A stretch of 64,000 nucleotides of DNA from Ceratobasidium sp. AG-K (GCA_037039685.1 JAWNGF010000001.1:6076001-6140000); one strand, 5' to 3'; positions 24,152 through 35,899 are shown, counted from the stretch's first letter. Numbers and translations: made by a program. Notes: generated from the letters alone by a model not told the origin.

Positions 24152-26716
24152 CTATTTTTTAGATGTGCGAGCGCTTCGCCTCTTAGTGGATGTATGCGTT
24201 CCCCTAATAATAGACGTAGCAACATCCCCAGACTACAAGGTTTATTAGCGGCAAGGACCCAACGGTTTTAATGGCATGCACTTACTCCTCCATCTATACG
24301 GCCTGCATCCTTTCGTTGAGGTTGACTTTGTTCGCCTCTTCCTCTAACCGGCGTAAAGCGGGTGTCTGGGTCAGGCGAAGAATAGGAGAATATGAACGCC
24401 ACCCATGCCAGTATGGTCGAATATGAACTTACCACGTGGTTCCAATTCAGCTTGGGGGTTTGGCTCAATGGCCTCAAGCGTCTGGCTGATGTCATCCACA
24501 TCGATACCATGTGAGCCCTGGACTGGTTTATCCTGAACACCATTTCCGTCTGGTAGCCTAAGTTTTGGCCTGGGTTTCAGTCTAGCCTTGGGCTTAGGCG
24601 GAGGATCATGTGCGATGGTATCACCTGCCAATAAAGCATCGGTGCTCGGAGTAGGAACACCATCGATGTTTGTCACCAGTGTCCCATGCGGACTCTCTTC
24701 TTGAGACTGGGATTTTTGAATTGCTTTTCGCTTTTTGCTACGTTTTTGGGACTCTTCGACGGATGGCGGATTGTCCTCCTGCTGCTGCTCTTGCTCGCGT
24801 TGTTTAATCAGCATCTGATAGCGCTTAGAACACTGAAAATCCAAGGCATCAGCTTTATCTGGGTGAAACAAAATACCAGACTCACTCGACTGTCGGTTCG
24901 TCCCGGGAGTAATGCGGAGATTTTGCTCCATGGTAACTTACGACTAGCCGCATCTAGAAGTATTTTATCTTCCTGATGGGTTGTAAGTAAACCATTAACA
25001 ACACCCATGTATCACTTACTTCCTCGTCCCACGGTCCAGTCTTCAAACTTGGGTCAAGCATATTAGACCAACGCTCTCGACACTGCGCATCAGTTCGACC
25101 CTGAACATATTCCTGTACTCTGTGGTAATGGGTTTAACACCGGAGTTTTACCTTGAATATCCACTTACTTGGTCCATGTACGACCAAAGGCAGCAACTCC
25201 CTTGCGCAATGCTTCGTCTTCCTCTTTTGTCCACTTGCCTTTTTTGATGGTGGGACAGAGCGATTTGCCATATCGGAAACTGCACTGGTTGGGTGTACGT
25301 GCCATATGCCCCGATTTACCCGCCATGGCCGTGTTTAGGTGCAGTGCGACTAGGTAATACATATAAATGACGTTCTCACAACGTAAACAATAGTGCTCAC
25401 CCTCTGGCCAGTTCCCCATTCCGTGTCGTTGTATACCTTCAAGCAAGTACCTGTCTTCTTCCTCGGACCATGCATGACCCGTGGTCTTATCTCGTGCCCG
25501 GCTCTTGGGTGGCCCTGGGGCAGATTCTTCACGTTGACCGGTTACCGTAGTGGCCCCGAACGGGCTCGGTTCAAACACGAATTTCTTCAGGCATTGCAGG
25601 GCCGTCCGCTTTGTCTTTCAGGCACTGGTAAACAAAACACGCGCTGAAGCACAATGATGGCGAACTCACTCCTAATTCTCGCGCAACTTCAACCCAGTCT
25701 ACACGTAGCTTTTCTCTATCCCTTTCTACGTCTTCAACTGCATCTCTTGATGTCCGGTTATGCGCTTCCACAATCTTTTTGAGTTTTTCCAACTCCTCTA
25801 GGGGCCAGTCTGAGCGGTTGATGGAAGGAAGCTCAGTGCTGACATACATAACTCGACACTGGTCGGCACTTCGTGGCGGCACCGAGGACATCTAGAAGAG
25901 GGAAACCCATTGTCAATGCGATAGCGTTCGATACGGGATGAAACACTACACTTTGCGCCACCGAGTTCCAGTTAATTTCAGAGTCGTTCGTATCGAAATG
26001 CTCATCGGGAAGTTGTTCGACTGCGGTAAACGGATTCTCTCCCCTATGCCGAGAACAGCAGCCTGAGTTAACCCGAGTTTCAGACTCTGAAACATCCTAA
26101 CCACATACCTTTCGCGAGCCCTTAGAGCATGCAAACGTTTATTTTCGACTACAACGCTCGTGTGTAGTAATCTTTGTTCCTCTCTAGTAACTGGAATACT
26201 GTAAATGAACATGTAGCGTGGCGCATATGCGACTTACAAGGTCGTGTCGTAGTCATCTGTTCATACCACTGCCGTTGTTGTACAGCTTTATGGAATGGGG
26301 ATGTCTGTTTGACCGATCAAAAATATGAGGAGTTCAAATAAGCAAACGACCTACTTCACTCCCAAGCTGTTTTGCCGTCAATGTGTGGCGCAGGCCTTCC
26401 AGGTAATGTCCGTACGCAATGGTCTCGGCCGAAGTTTCTCCGTCGGAGGGTTCATCTGGAAGACTGGATTCGAGCTTGGACAGGCTGTTCTGCACAGAGA
26501 TTTAGTACAATTACTAGCAGGGTCAGGGTGGCTTACTATGAGCTTGTCTAACTGCTCATGCTCGCCTTCCAGATCCCGTATATACTTGACAAGGTCTTCC
26601 TGTAAGCGTGCATTGGCTTCCAAGGTCTCTTGCGTAGCCTTGATCGCCTCCCGTTTCGTTCCCTCAGCCATTTCAGGACACGACTCAAGCAACGGTGATC
26701 GTTTGAAGACAGCCAT
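24152..26716 (-). CDS. Multi-repeat Myb DNA-binding protein, SNAPC4-like
   Basis: Probable subunit of the snRNA-activating complex (SNAPc190/SNAPC4 type), which binds promoters of small nuclear RNA genes; a plain Myb regulator is the alternative. The start at 26716 opens a helical N-terminus (E-A-N-A-R-L-Q-E-D-L-V-K-Y-I-R-D-L-E). Successive Myb/SANT repeats follow: D-W-P-L-E-E-L-E-K-L ... V-A-R-E-L-G; W-S-E-E-E-D-R-Y-L-L-E-G-I; W-T-K-E-E-D-E-A-L-R-K-G-V with R-T-D-A-Q-C-R-E-R-W; and W-D-E-E-E-D-K-I-L-L-D-A with C-S-K-R-Y-Q-M-L. A Lys/Pro-rich disordered tail follows. I end the gene at 24152 because a strong intron (GTAAGT donor, CTAAT branch, TTGTAG acceptor) removes the stop at 24268 and adds a basic tail ending K-K-stop. 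Without that splice it ends at 24268. Confidence 0.75.
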
Positions 26717-26794
26717 TTCTTGGCACGTGATGCAAATTAGGTTCTACGCGTCAGAGCGCTGGTAAATATTACCACGTCGCTGACTTCGACTACC

Positions 26795-27518
26795 ATGGTA
26801 CCATTTATTCCTCAACTCTGTCTCTAATTGCTTACCGAATCTATTATCTCAGGCAAACGCATCTGCTAAAAAAATCGCAGCTCAAAATGAAGTCGCCATT
26901 CGGAATCTTCAGTTGGGTATGCTCTTAGCAAATGTGAGTACGTGTAATTTCAGACTCGAACACTTGCTCACACAATCTCTCATAAAGGGCCTATACTGGA
27001 TACTGCGACTAATATTCCGGAGGCCAATCTTTGCATGGGGCCAGACGTCACTCTACTTTCTCACATTCGTTCCGACCGTAGTTTTGTACCGCCACCTCAC
27101 GTCCATCGGTCTGCCTAGGAAAGAGCCCAAGACTGGTGCGCTGATATCTCCCGGTGAAGATTTGAACCAATCTGGGATTACGGAATGGTGCTGGGATATT
27201 GTCTACGTTACATGGGGGTGCGCGGTTGGGAGTTCGTTGCTCGGCAACTGGGTGTGGTGGCTCTACCTCATAGTAAGTATTCCGCAAAGTACAATTCACT
27301 GGTGCTCATATATGCTGCTCCAGATCCCGGGCTACGCAGGATTCAAGCTGTACACTAAATTTATCGGCCCGATGTTCTTCAACAAGGGAGGCGCGCCAGC
27401 ACCAGCCGAAGAGGCAGCAGCAGCTCCTAGCGGACCGAGCAAGCGCCAACAAAAGCTACAGCAGAGGGCCGACAAGGGCGATCCTCGCGTCAAGCAGCAG
27501 CAGGTTCGCACAAAGTAG
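26795..27518 (+). CDS. SND2: SND2/TMEM208 family ER membrane protein
   Basis: Component of the SRP-independent route that targets membrane proteins to the endoplasmic reticulum. Four exons: 26795-26797 (only the ATG), 26853-26933, 26988-27272, 27324-27518; together 187 residues, all phases consistent. The N-terminus A-N-A-S-A-K-K-I-A-A-Q-N-E resembles yeast Snd2. Hydrophobic segments follow around G-M-L-L-A-N-G-L-Y-W-I-L, S-L-Y-F-L-T-F-V-P-T-V-V-L-Y, I-V-Y-V-T-W-G-C-A-V-G and W-V-W-W-L-Y-L-I-I-P-G-Y. Conserved family motifs are G-E-D-L-N-Q-S-G-I-T-E and I-P-G-Y-A-G-F-K-L-Y. The C-terminus is Lys/Gln/Arg-rich and cytosolic. The single-codon first exon is unusual but is the only way I see to supply a start. 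Confidence 0.88.
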
Positions 27519-27802
27519 CCGTCCTATCTCTGTAGCATTATAGACTCTTGATCTTTTTGTATACTCTTGGAGCAATTAGACACCATTGTGCGTGCAATTT
27601 GCCGACTGATGGTGCAAAGCGCATCGAAACGTTTTGCGCGTGTGCATGAAGCGCGTCCGATCGTATTTGCAATATTGTTCTCCGGCTTTCTAACTGCCAC
27701 CACCCGAGCTTGGAACGCAAGGGCTCTCGGCTTGTATAGTTATTTGTGCATAGGACAGAATAATACTCCGTAAACGATCACATTTATTCTTCGTCTACCT
27801 CG

Positions 27803-28736
27803 ATGGCGGAAATGAATTTCAACTTTGACGAGTCTCCCACCCGAAATAACCTCAGAGACAAGAGCGGCGCCCAACCTGCTCCAAGCGGGATAACTATAAC
27901 GGAACCTATTGCTTCTCAATGTCTACAGCGGCTCATCCGGATTCAACTACGGGTTGCTGGGTTTACGGGATCAAACCAAAGTGCAATGGACGCTATTGAG
28001 AAGGAGGTTGTGAGTTGTGAGTCGAGTTTATGTTATCTGGTATTGCGAATAACGGATTATAGACTTGAACGACACGTACGAGCTCGCTGTAGCACTCGCC
28101 AACAACTCGGGAAGGCCAAGACCATCGGCCCAGGACGTGTTGAAGGCATGCGAAGACGGAGACTTGACGGTCCCGGACCTCAAACGGGTCATGAAGAGGA
28201 CACAAAAAGTATCTCGTACGTCCCTCCTATGTTCGCTCCCACTGGTACTGATTCAAAGCAGGATCTACCGTACCTATGTTTAGACCCACCCAGAAACGTC
28301 GACGCAGTCCCGAGTTGCTCGGATCCGACGAATCCTCTGCAGGAGAAGACAACCCGGACCAATCTCGCACTGAAAAGTCCAAGGAAAGCTCGAATCGGCC
28401 GAGGACGCTAAAGCATTTGCCAAACCAACTTCCGGATTTACCACCCAAGCACTCGTACATGCGGACAGCGGTGCGTTGTTTCACTTGGCGTGCATGCTAT
28501 ACTGATGTTCGTTCAAGACTTCTGGTGCACAGAAACCGTCGCTCAGCGTGTTGGATCAGCAACTCGAACGGACTATGCTAGTTCAGGAATCGCTGCAGAA
28601 TATCGTAAAAGCAACCGGACCCGACAACGACTCTCCAGCGCCTGACGCCGATCCAGCCACGTCGCTCCTCGCTGAAGTCGTCAACTGGGAAACAGTAGGG
28701 CAGACAACAGAAAACTTCAAACGATGGAATATATAG
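27803..28736 (+). CDS. TAF8: TFIID subunit TAF8
   Basis: Histone-fold subunit of the general transcription factor TFIID. The N-terminal bromodomain-associated histone fold (about residues 30-110) reads I-A-S-Q-C-L-Q-R-L-I-R-I-Q and continues across an intron as V-V-S-Y-L-N-D-T-Y-E-L-A, then R-P-R-P-S-A-Q-D-V-L-K-A-C-E. After a charged linker with K-R-R-R-S-P comes the TAF8 C-terminal signature L-P-D-L-P-P-K-H-S-Y-M-R-T-A, which pairs it with TAF10 in known complexes. The final exon ends N-F-K-R-W-N-I at 28736. Introns lie near 28018-28062, 28209-28262 and 28472-28535. Length of about 250 residues fits fungal TAF8 proteins. Confidence 0.87.
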
Positions 28737-28966
28737 CCCCCTGTACTGTTGTGTATTTATTTGAGCCCGCGCCCCAAGCCGGCGGCAATTCTCCACGCGT
28801 TTGTTGTTGTTTGAGCCTCGCTTTGTGCTTCGCATGTTCGGAGCCTCTGTGAGCTCACCACGACGACCACCTCTCACTCTCCATCAAAAATAAAACAGTC
28901 GATAAATGCGAGAGTATTAATCGGCTGGCTATAAAAAATTCTGCTGTTTGATTGGTCATTGCCACG

Positions 28967-29932
28967 ATGAGTTCTGCTCCACGCACACCTACGAGGAGGA
29001 CCAACCCTGCCTCGCCGAGCAAGTCGGTTTTTGCGCCGAATATCACCAAGAGAACCGCACAGGCCCGGTTCAAGGTTCGTGGGATTCATTTCGTCGGGGA
29101 TGGTGGCTTATAGTCGTCTAGTCCAACAGTGCTGCCCTGCTCGCCCTCATTGCATTGCACTTCTTTGCACCTGGCGTGGTTGATCTCGCGTTGGGCACGG
29201 CTCGGCTCGCCGCATCTGCCTTTACTCCGGTATTTGGGGATCAATTGGGAACAAGTTTGTTTCATTTGTTGGTGAGTTAGCTCGACTCGCTTATGGACAC
29301 GACTAACGATGAGCAGAGATATCCGTACCGCTTGTGCTATTCTGGAACTTGATCGAGGCGGCTTGGCGTATCCAATGGCCTGCGACCTACGCACTCAGTC
29401 CTCCCACTCCCGGACCGTTCTCGGCACCTCTATCGCCCGCGCAACGTCGTCTTCGAGGGCTCACTCCCAAGGTTGGTCGAACCGCCCGCGCAGACCCCAA
29501 ACCTAACCCACCACAGCCCGCTCGTCCCCCGCAGTTCCCCACCCCAGTCCTGCCTCCCTCGCCCCTACGATCCCCAACGCACCCTCCGTTTGACCAATCA
29601 ACGTCAGAGTTCTTCCCAACCTCGCCTTCCAAATCCGTCTCGGAAAAGAACCCATTCTTGGCCGTTTCCGGCACAAACCCTTTTGCGCCCTCGCGTTCGG
29701 CGAATACGAATCCGTTTTTGAGTGCGAGTTATGGTGGACGTGGACCCCCACCGTTGAGGGATCAGACGTCGCTGTTTAACGATGCGTCGCCGGTTGCTGC
29801 GTTTAATGGGAAGCACAGTGTTGGTCCTGGAAGTGAGTGCGAGCGTAATTTGTTTGAATGGGTGCTAATGGTTGTGCAGAGGCGCTAGATAGCTCGATGG
29901 TGGAGAACTTTTGTTCTGGACTCGACCGATGA
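28967..29932 (+). CDS. Two-pass membrane protein, POM34-like nucleoporin
   Basis: Probable integral nuclear-pore membrane protein. After a basic Ser/Pro-rich N-terminus (R-T-P-T-R-R-T-N) there are two hydrophobic segments: A-A-L-L-A-L-I-A-L-H-F-F near residue 45 and I-S-V-P-L-V-L-F-W-N-L-I near residue 85. A long Pro/Ser-rich tail then follows with repeated N-P-F motifs (E-K-N-P-F-L, G-T-N-P-F-A, N-T-N-P-F-L). The paired membrane helices with an unstructured tail match the NPCC/POM34 family; I infer this from layout more than from sequence identity. Exons join at 29075-29122, 29272-29316 and 29835-29879. The last splice replaces a TAG with K-A-L-D-S-S-M-V-E-N-F-C. Confidence 0.6.
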
Positions 29933-30066
29933 GATACCCGTCGTGCTAGGCTTATACCTGGACGCTTGTTCGATATAGTGACGCTAATGAGGATGTATGC
30001 CACAGTTTTGAGAATCTAATGTTATTTTTCCGATTCTTTCAAGTACAGTCGTTCATTTCAAGTAGA

Positions 30067-30660
30067 TCAGGTTGCCTTGTCAGCAGGCTTCTTGTCCGAG
30101 TGACCTAGCGACGTCCCTGGCTGGATGACGTCGCGAATCCGTTGTTTCTGCAGCAATGTAAGCATAATAGGCAAGAAGCCCGCTCGACGCACCAGGACTT
30201 TGAGTTCTGGAAACCCGCCCTCGACTTTACGATCCCACATGAGCTGGGGTGGACCCTCGGCGGGTGTGAGCCAGACACGAAAGCGACCACCTGTTTCCGG
30301 CGAGTTTAGAGGAAAGAGCGAAATCGAGCTCAACGCGGGTGGGGGAAACGTAAGAAAGAGCTCCGTCTGGACCCATGTGGCCCGGTGCAGCCTGGGACAA
30401 TCAATCGGTGGTTGGGCGATTATCAGATGGAACATACCATCGGCACTGCAACACGATCAGCTTGTTGATCAGCAACGTGAGCTCAGACGTACACGATCGC
30501 AAAACTCGACGACTATCGCGAGGGGACCGACGGCCGGGATCACAAAGGTGCTTGGGTCGAGGGCGGGCGCTTGTGGGGCGACGTTGACGGCGGCCGGGGC
30601 GTGGTAGACGGGCGCAGACTGGGCTTCAGGAGCGCACTGGCCTGTTTCGCAGTCAGCCAT
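30067..30660 (-). CDS. Rdx/SelW-like thioredoxin-fold protein
   Basis: Small protein of the Rdx (SelT/SelW/SelH) family, probably a redox-active thioredoxin-like fold; its role in fungi is unclear. Four exons (30660-30493, 30445-30438, 30391-30193, 30147-30067) sum to 456 bases, 151 residues. The second exon is only 8 bases long. It completes the redox motif F-C-D-R-C-R-W (C-x-x-C), immediately followed by L-H-R-A-T-W-V-Q-T-E-L. Other conserved pieces are T-G-G-R-F-R-V-W-L, W-D-R-K-V-E-G-G-F-P-E-L-K and the end K-Q-R-I-R-D-V-I-Q-P-G-T-S-L-G-H-S-D. Both catalytic positions are Cys, so it is not a selenoprotein. Confidence 0.88.
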
Positions 30661-30764
30661 GGTAGTGGTGATCGGAGAGCGGACTAGGAGCGTAAACCTT
30701 ACATCAGCGTGTTTGGTCCGATGTGTTGAGCCCCACCGTCGAACTCCCGCCATCGCCTGCCTTC

Positions 30765-32371
30765 ATGTCGGGTCAGCCGTTTATTGGGAGCGACGAGATT
30801 TTCCTAGAGATCTTGTCTTATTTGTGGCCCATTGACATTAGCCGGTGAGTAGTATTGTGTGTGGTCGACGTTGGCTGACTTGTGCAGCTTTGCGCGTACC
30901 TGTAAGCGGGCCCAACGCATCGCAGACCTTGTGCTGTATCGGCGCAATCACATTGCAACAGCCAAGCACCTAGTGTCGTTTTGTCAGGTGTGTTGAATAG
31001 ACTAGCTCTGGACGACGTTGACAGTTTGTTCAGGCACTGACTACCCGTCCGTCGGCCGCAAAAGCGCTCAGAATGTTGTCGATCGACGTCCGTGAGCCAA
31101 CACGAATCTCCCCAAAGGCGATTGCCACTGCACTTGTTGCGTCGCCCAACCTAAGCCACCTGGCCGTGGCGCTCCCTCAGAGAGATGCGAAACATTATGT
31201 CGACCCTTCCCCGGTGCTCTACGCATGTGGACCAGCCCTACGCGAGCTCACGCTGACAGCCAATGTGCCGACCGCAGCACTGACCGAGTTTCTGATGACA
31301 CATCCCAACCTCGTCAGTCTGTCGCTCCCGAACCAGTCCACAGAGAGCGTGGTTGAGCTCCCACCCGAGTGCGTGCCCCGACTAACAAACGTCACTGCCC
31401 CGCCGGCGCTCGTCGCTTGTCTCGTACCCGACCGTCCAGTGACCCATGTGGTGATATCCCGACCTGTTCCGAGGGCATTCATGGCCGATGTAGTTGAAAG
31501 TCTCGCCGCCAGCCTAGGTCCGGTCGTCAGTCTGGGCCTGGAGACGGACCAAGTCTCGCTCGGTGTTATGCAGGAAATCACCGTCCGGTTGCGTGAGCTC
31601 CGGACACTCTGGGTCAAAGGACGCTTTGTGTTCAAATACTCGTTGACTTATTCCGTGAGTTGAGCGCTCATTGATGAGCCACTCGATTGACAGGATGTTC
31701 AGGGCTTGCTTCTGGATATCGCTCCGCTCCTCGGTCGGAGCCCTGCACTCACTTCCGTCTCGCTCATTGGTTGGCCAGCCATACACACCTCGCCCGCTCT
31801 CCCGCACTCACACCCCAAGAGCCCAACAACCTATCTCTCAGTGTCCCCCTCGACGCCATCCGCGAGCTTCACCCCCTCGCCATCCCCACCGCCCGTAGTC
31901 GACCACAGCATCCTCGAAGACGAACTCCAAGTCACACGAACATTCCACGCATGCGCAAAACAGCTACGCGACATTGTCTTTCCAAGCGGATGCAGGTACG
32001 TGTTTCACCCCCGTTTCGTAACCGCTTAATCATCCCCGCCTAGATGGGTGGCTAAACGAGACGACGACGAGACGACGTGGGAGCCTGCGCGCGAGTGTCA
32101 TAATGCGTGTATATGGTGGGCGGACCGTGAGGTCGAGCTTGAGTTGGCCGCGGCCCAGCAAGAGGCGCATCGGATCGAGCAACTAGAGGCTATGCGTGGC
32201 CGAGGACGCAAGCATGGGCGGCAGTCCATGTCGCGCCCACCTGGGTCGAGCGACGATAGCGAGGACGAGCTGGATTATGCGCGCATCGAGTTGAGCGATG
32301 GGGATGCAGACGCAGAAGGTGAAGGCGTGGATGAGTTGTTCGAGTCGGAGCAGGGCATGCTGCTCTCCTAG
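30765..32371 (+). CDS. F-box-like protein with LRR-type segment
   Basis: Probable substrate adaptor of an SCF ubiquitin ligase. The N-terminus reads G-S-D-E-I-F-L-E-I-L-S-Y-L, then across an intron S-R-F-A-R-T-C-K-R-A, the helix pattern of a fungal F-box. Long leucine-rich stretches follow (S-P-N-L-S-H-L-A-V-A-L, H-P-N-L-V-S-L-S-L-P), with a spacing like irregular LRRs. The C-terminus is charged and acidic (D-D-S-E-D-E-L-D-Y, E-G-E-G-V-D-E-L-F). Introns are at about 30846-30888, 30988-31033, 31655-31694 and 31996-32043. Each splice keeps the frame. The target is unknown. Confidence 0.68.
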
Positions 32372-32646
32372 CCCTTGGGTTTCATTCTTTTTATTTTTTG
32401 GCCTCTAGCCGGAGGGGAAGGTACAGTAGACCGGCTTTCGTTGGGTGTGGTCGCAAAAGACTGCACTCGGTGTAACACTATTCGATCTTACTTTTTCGAG
32501 ACACTTTCAATTCAAGGGGGTGTATGATACGGGTGTTTTTCGTGTATGTACTGTTGTCGAGACAATAGAGCGTATGGCGAACGACGGGCAAATTTAAGCT
32601 GCGACTCGATGAGAAGTCAAATTTATTGTCAATTTAGGACTTACAC

Positions 32647-33237
32647 TTAATTTTGCGTTTTGGCCCCAGTCTCCTGTACATCCACCTCTTGTGCATCCAT
32701 CTCCGCCTTGGCCTCGAGCAATGTCTCCAGCCCAATCTTAGCCATCGGATCAACACCCCACAACGCAGCCTTGACCATCCTCGCCCGCTCTCCCTTGCTC
32801 GCACTCCAGCCTGCGCCCACCCCCTCGAATCTCGTCAGCCCACCGAGTTCATTTGCACTTGGCACAACTCGATCAGGCTCGACTGCCCGTTCGTCTCGCA
32901 AATCCACCAAATTTCGGTATGATTCAGGGCGGAAGGGAGGGCCAAGGTACCGTACGGGCGCAAACGCCTTGTCGATCTCGTCCGAGAGGGTTTCGGGGGT
33001 AATAAACGTCGACGAGGCATGATACAGGTCGATGAGTGCACGGAGTTTAGCTTCGGGGAGCGAATAAGCCGAGAGAGGTGTGCGGGGGGTAGGTAGAGGT
33101 GCATACTCTCGCTCGCCCGACTGGTGTTCGGGCGAGAGGCTGGGTGGTTGTTGTTTATTTTGGGAACATGGGGAAGAGGTGGCTAGTGTTCTCGCCAAGC
33201 GGGTGGAGTGTGTCCGAGCGCGCGTTAGAGCGTGCAT
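32647..33237 (-). CDS. Uncharacterised, probably mitochondrial protein
   Basis: I do not recognise a known family. I prefer the Met at 33237 because it opens a basic, acid-free leader with R-A-R-T-H-S-T-R-L-A-R-T-L-A-T-S, as in mitochondrial presequences; a Met at 33303 is possible. The body is intron-free, about 196 residues, with helical motifs L-P-E-A-K-L-R-A-L-I-D-L-Y and E-T-L-S-D-E-I-D-K-A-F, and a second block S-Y-R-N-L-V-D-L-R-D-E-R. It is divergent from the aldehyde dehydrogenase gene, with about 150 bases between the starts. Confidence 0.6.
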   Translation of the reverse strand: MHALTRARTHSTRLARTLATSSPCSQNKQQPPSLSPEHQSGEREYAPLPTPRTPLSAYSLPEAKLRALIDLYHASSTFITPETLSDEIDKAFAPVRYLGPPFRPESYRNLVDLRDERAVEPDRVVPSANELGGLTRFEGVGAGWSASKGERARMVKAALWGVDPMAKIGLETLLEAKAEMDAQEVDVQETGAKTQN

Positions 33238-33385
33238 GGTGGTAGGATGAAACTTGTCCAGGCGCTGGGCGGTTAGGTGGGCGGAGGTCGGCATCGGACG
33301 CAACCGAGCCCGAGCTCGTCTCCAACCAGGTGGAACTTAAAAGCCCGACTCTTGAGCACATTGCCCTACATTCCTCTACTCTACC

Positions 33386-35500
33386 ATGGCGCCACAACTA
33401 GCTTACACTCCCATCGACGAGATCACCAGGGTGAGTTTCGACTTGAACGCGATGAACGTCATTAAATGCGTGTAGCTCTATAACCGCCTGGACTCGCATT
33501 TCAGGACTGGCAAGACCAAGCCGATCGAGGCGCGCAAAGAACAGATTGTCAAGTTTGCGTACATGATCAAGGATAATGTCGAAGCTCTCCAGAATGCTCT
33601 CGCTGCGTGAGTCTCTCCATCCACGTTGTAACTGGTCTAACGACCAACAGCGACCTCGGCCGTCCCAAACTCGAGGCCTCCTTTCTCGAAATCAACCCCC
33701 TGTTGAAAGAGGCCATCGAGGTCCACAAGTCGGTGGAAAAGTGGGCCAAGCCCGAAAAGGCGCCCTTTTCGTTGAACTTTGCGGCAATGAGACCCGTTAT
33801 CCGCAAGGTATGTTTTCACATACTAGGCTGGGCATGACTAACTGGGGAATTTGCAGGAACCCAAGGGTATCGTGCTTGTGATTTCGCCATTCAACTATCC
33901 TGTTTGGTTGGCTCTCAGCCCGGTAGTGAGTGTGTTTCTGCAGCCGTGGTGTGGTGCATGACTGATGAGGTTAGCTCGGAGCGATCGCTGCAGGCTGTAC
34001 CGTCATCCTCAAGCCGTCTGAACTCACCCCCGCGGTGTCCTCGCTCCTCGCTACGCTGGTTTCGAAATACCTCGATCCCAATGTCGTTACCGTCGTCAAT
34101 GGTGCCATTCCTGAAACCACACGGCTCCTCGAGCTCCCGTGGGGCCACATCTTTTACACTGGTGGAGGAAACGTCGGGCGGATTGTAGCCACCGCCGCAG
34201 CCAAGCACCTTACCCCCGTCACCCTCGAGGTAAGTCCACCGCACTACCCATGAATCACCACTAACATTTACTAGCTCGGTGGAAAAAGCCCAGTCGTCAT
34301 CGACCCCAAGGCGGATATGAAAGTCGCCGCCCGCCGAATCCTCTGGGGCAAAGTCACCAACGCAGGTCAAACATGCGTTGCGCCCGATTACGTGCTCGTC
34401 CCAGAAGAAGCCCAAGACGCGCTCGTCCAGGCCCTCCAGGACGTGTACAAGGAGTTTTACCCCGAGGGCGCCAAGGCGTCGGATTCCTACTCCCGCATCA
34501 TCTCGCATGGTCATTTCGATCGCATCACGGGCATGTTGGAGGGCACGAACGGAAAGGTCGTCGTGGGTGGAACAGCGGATGCGGATCGGGAGAACAAGTT
34601 TATTGCGCCGACGATTGTGACGGGTGTCAAGCCTAGTGATACTTTGATGAAGAGGTGAGTTGGATGAACATGTGGGGACCGTGACTGACTGGTTCGTAGC
34701 GAGATTTTTGGCCCCATCTTGCCCATTGTACCGATCAAGGTAAGCTAAAGACGGCGACTGGAGATTGGTGCTGAATACGGTTTACAGAACGTTGACGCTG
34801 CAGTCGAGTACATCAACTCTCAGTAAGCTCAACCCTTAAAATTACTGTGAGACCTATACTAAACTTCGATTGCCTTTAGTGACCACCCGCTTGCTCTCTA
34901 CGTCTTTACTCAAGACCCCCATTTCAAGGCCAAGGGTAAGTACCATGAATCATGATGCATATGTTAGCCTCACATTCCATAGTCTTCGACAACACTCAGA
35001 GTGGAGCGGCTGTCGCCAACGACATGATCATCCACATTGGTGGTACGTAGTCGGCCTTCTTTATACAGGCATGTATACTCACCACTCCTACAGTCGACGG
35101 CCTTCCCTTCGGTGGGGTTGGTCCTTCCGGATGTGAGTCTCACGCGCATACATTCACGACTTTGCTGACCCCAGACTCTGTAGATGGTTCACACACCGAC
35201 AAGTACACGTTTGATACCTTTACGCACCAGCGCGCTTCTATTGACTCGCCTGGATGGCTGGATATGATCCTCGGCGCTCGTTTCCCGCCATATACTGTAA
35301 GTCGCGTCCGCGCCGATCTTGACGCTCTCTCACTTCGTATATAGGATGCCAAAGCCAAGAAGCTCGCAAGTCTCAGTTCGCTCAAGCTGCCATTCCCTCG
35401 TCCAGGTACTGCAGCGAGCTCGCCTTGGGCGAGGTGGACGGCCATCATTGGCTTGTTGGGCGTTCTGTCGGCTGCACTCGCCAAGTACAGCAGGAAGTGA
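33386..35500 (+). CDS. HFD1: Class 3 aldehyde dehydrogenase (fatty aldehyde dehydrogenase, HFD1-like)
   Basis: NAD-dependent oxidation of long-chain aldehydes to fatty acids, usually at the ER, lipid-droplet or mitochondrial outer membrane. About ten exons. Motifs: V-I-S-P-F-N-Y-P-V-W (N-terminal ALDH motif), K-P-S-E-L-T-P (cofactor), F-Y-T-G-G-G-N-V-G, E-L-G-G-K-S-P with the general-base Glu, and the catalytic Cys in N-A-G-Q-T-C-V-A-P-D-Y. E-I-F-G-P-I-L-P and L-P-F-G-G-V-G-P-S-G-Y complete the fold. A hydrophobic C-terminal segment (A-I-I-G-L-L-G-V-L-S-A-A-L-A) followed by K-Y-S-R-K is a tail anchor, as in HFD1. Introns interrupt near 33432-33477, 33607-33651, 33809-33855, 33926-33973, 34231-34274, 34656-34698 and later. 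Confidence 0.93.
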
Positions 35501-35899
35501 GCTGGTTTGCTAGCGTTTGAAATACAACTCCTTTGAGAAATGTTACCGAATGTATTGTACTTTGGTTAATGGGATACGACTCATCAAAATATTAAAGCCT
35601 CGACGAAATGGTAGTACTTGGCCGGCAGCGAATAATCGTGTCAACTAATTCATTTCATTTGAACGCCAGGTCCAGGACATCAACGTTATATAGTACACAT
35701 GCCCAGAAAATAGGCAGTGGTGCGTGATACGAGATTAACCATTCGGCCCAAGGAGCGACAATGTATAAACTGTTACATCCCATCTTAGAAACATACAAAC
35801 CAAACGCCTTTCGGTACAGATACAAGAAACAAAATGCACGACAACATAAAATGTCAAGACAAGGGAGGTTGCGAGGGTCTAAAATACCAGCCAGGTTCT

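Noticed and set aside
30067..30660. Selenoprotein call for the Rdx-family gene
   Set aside because: The redox motif is C-x-x-C with no in-frame UGA in the mature frame, and fungi of this kind are not known to use selenocysteine.
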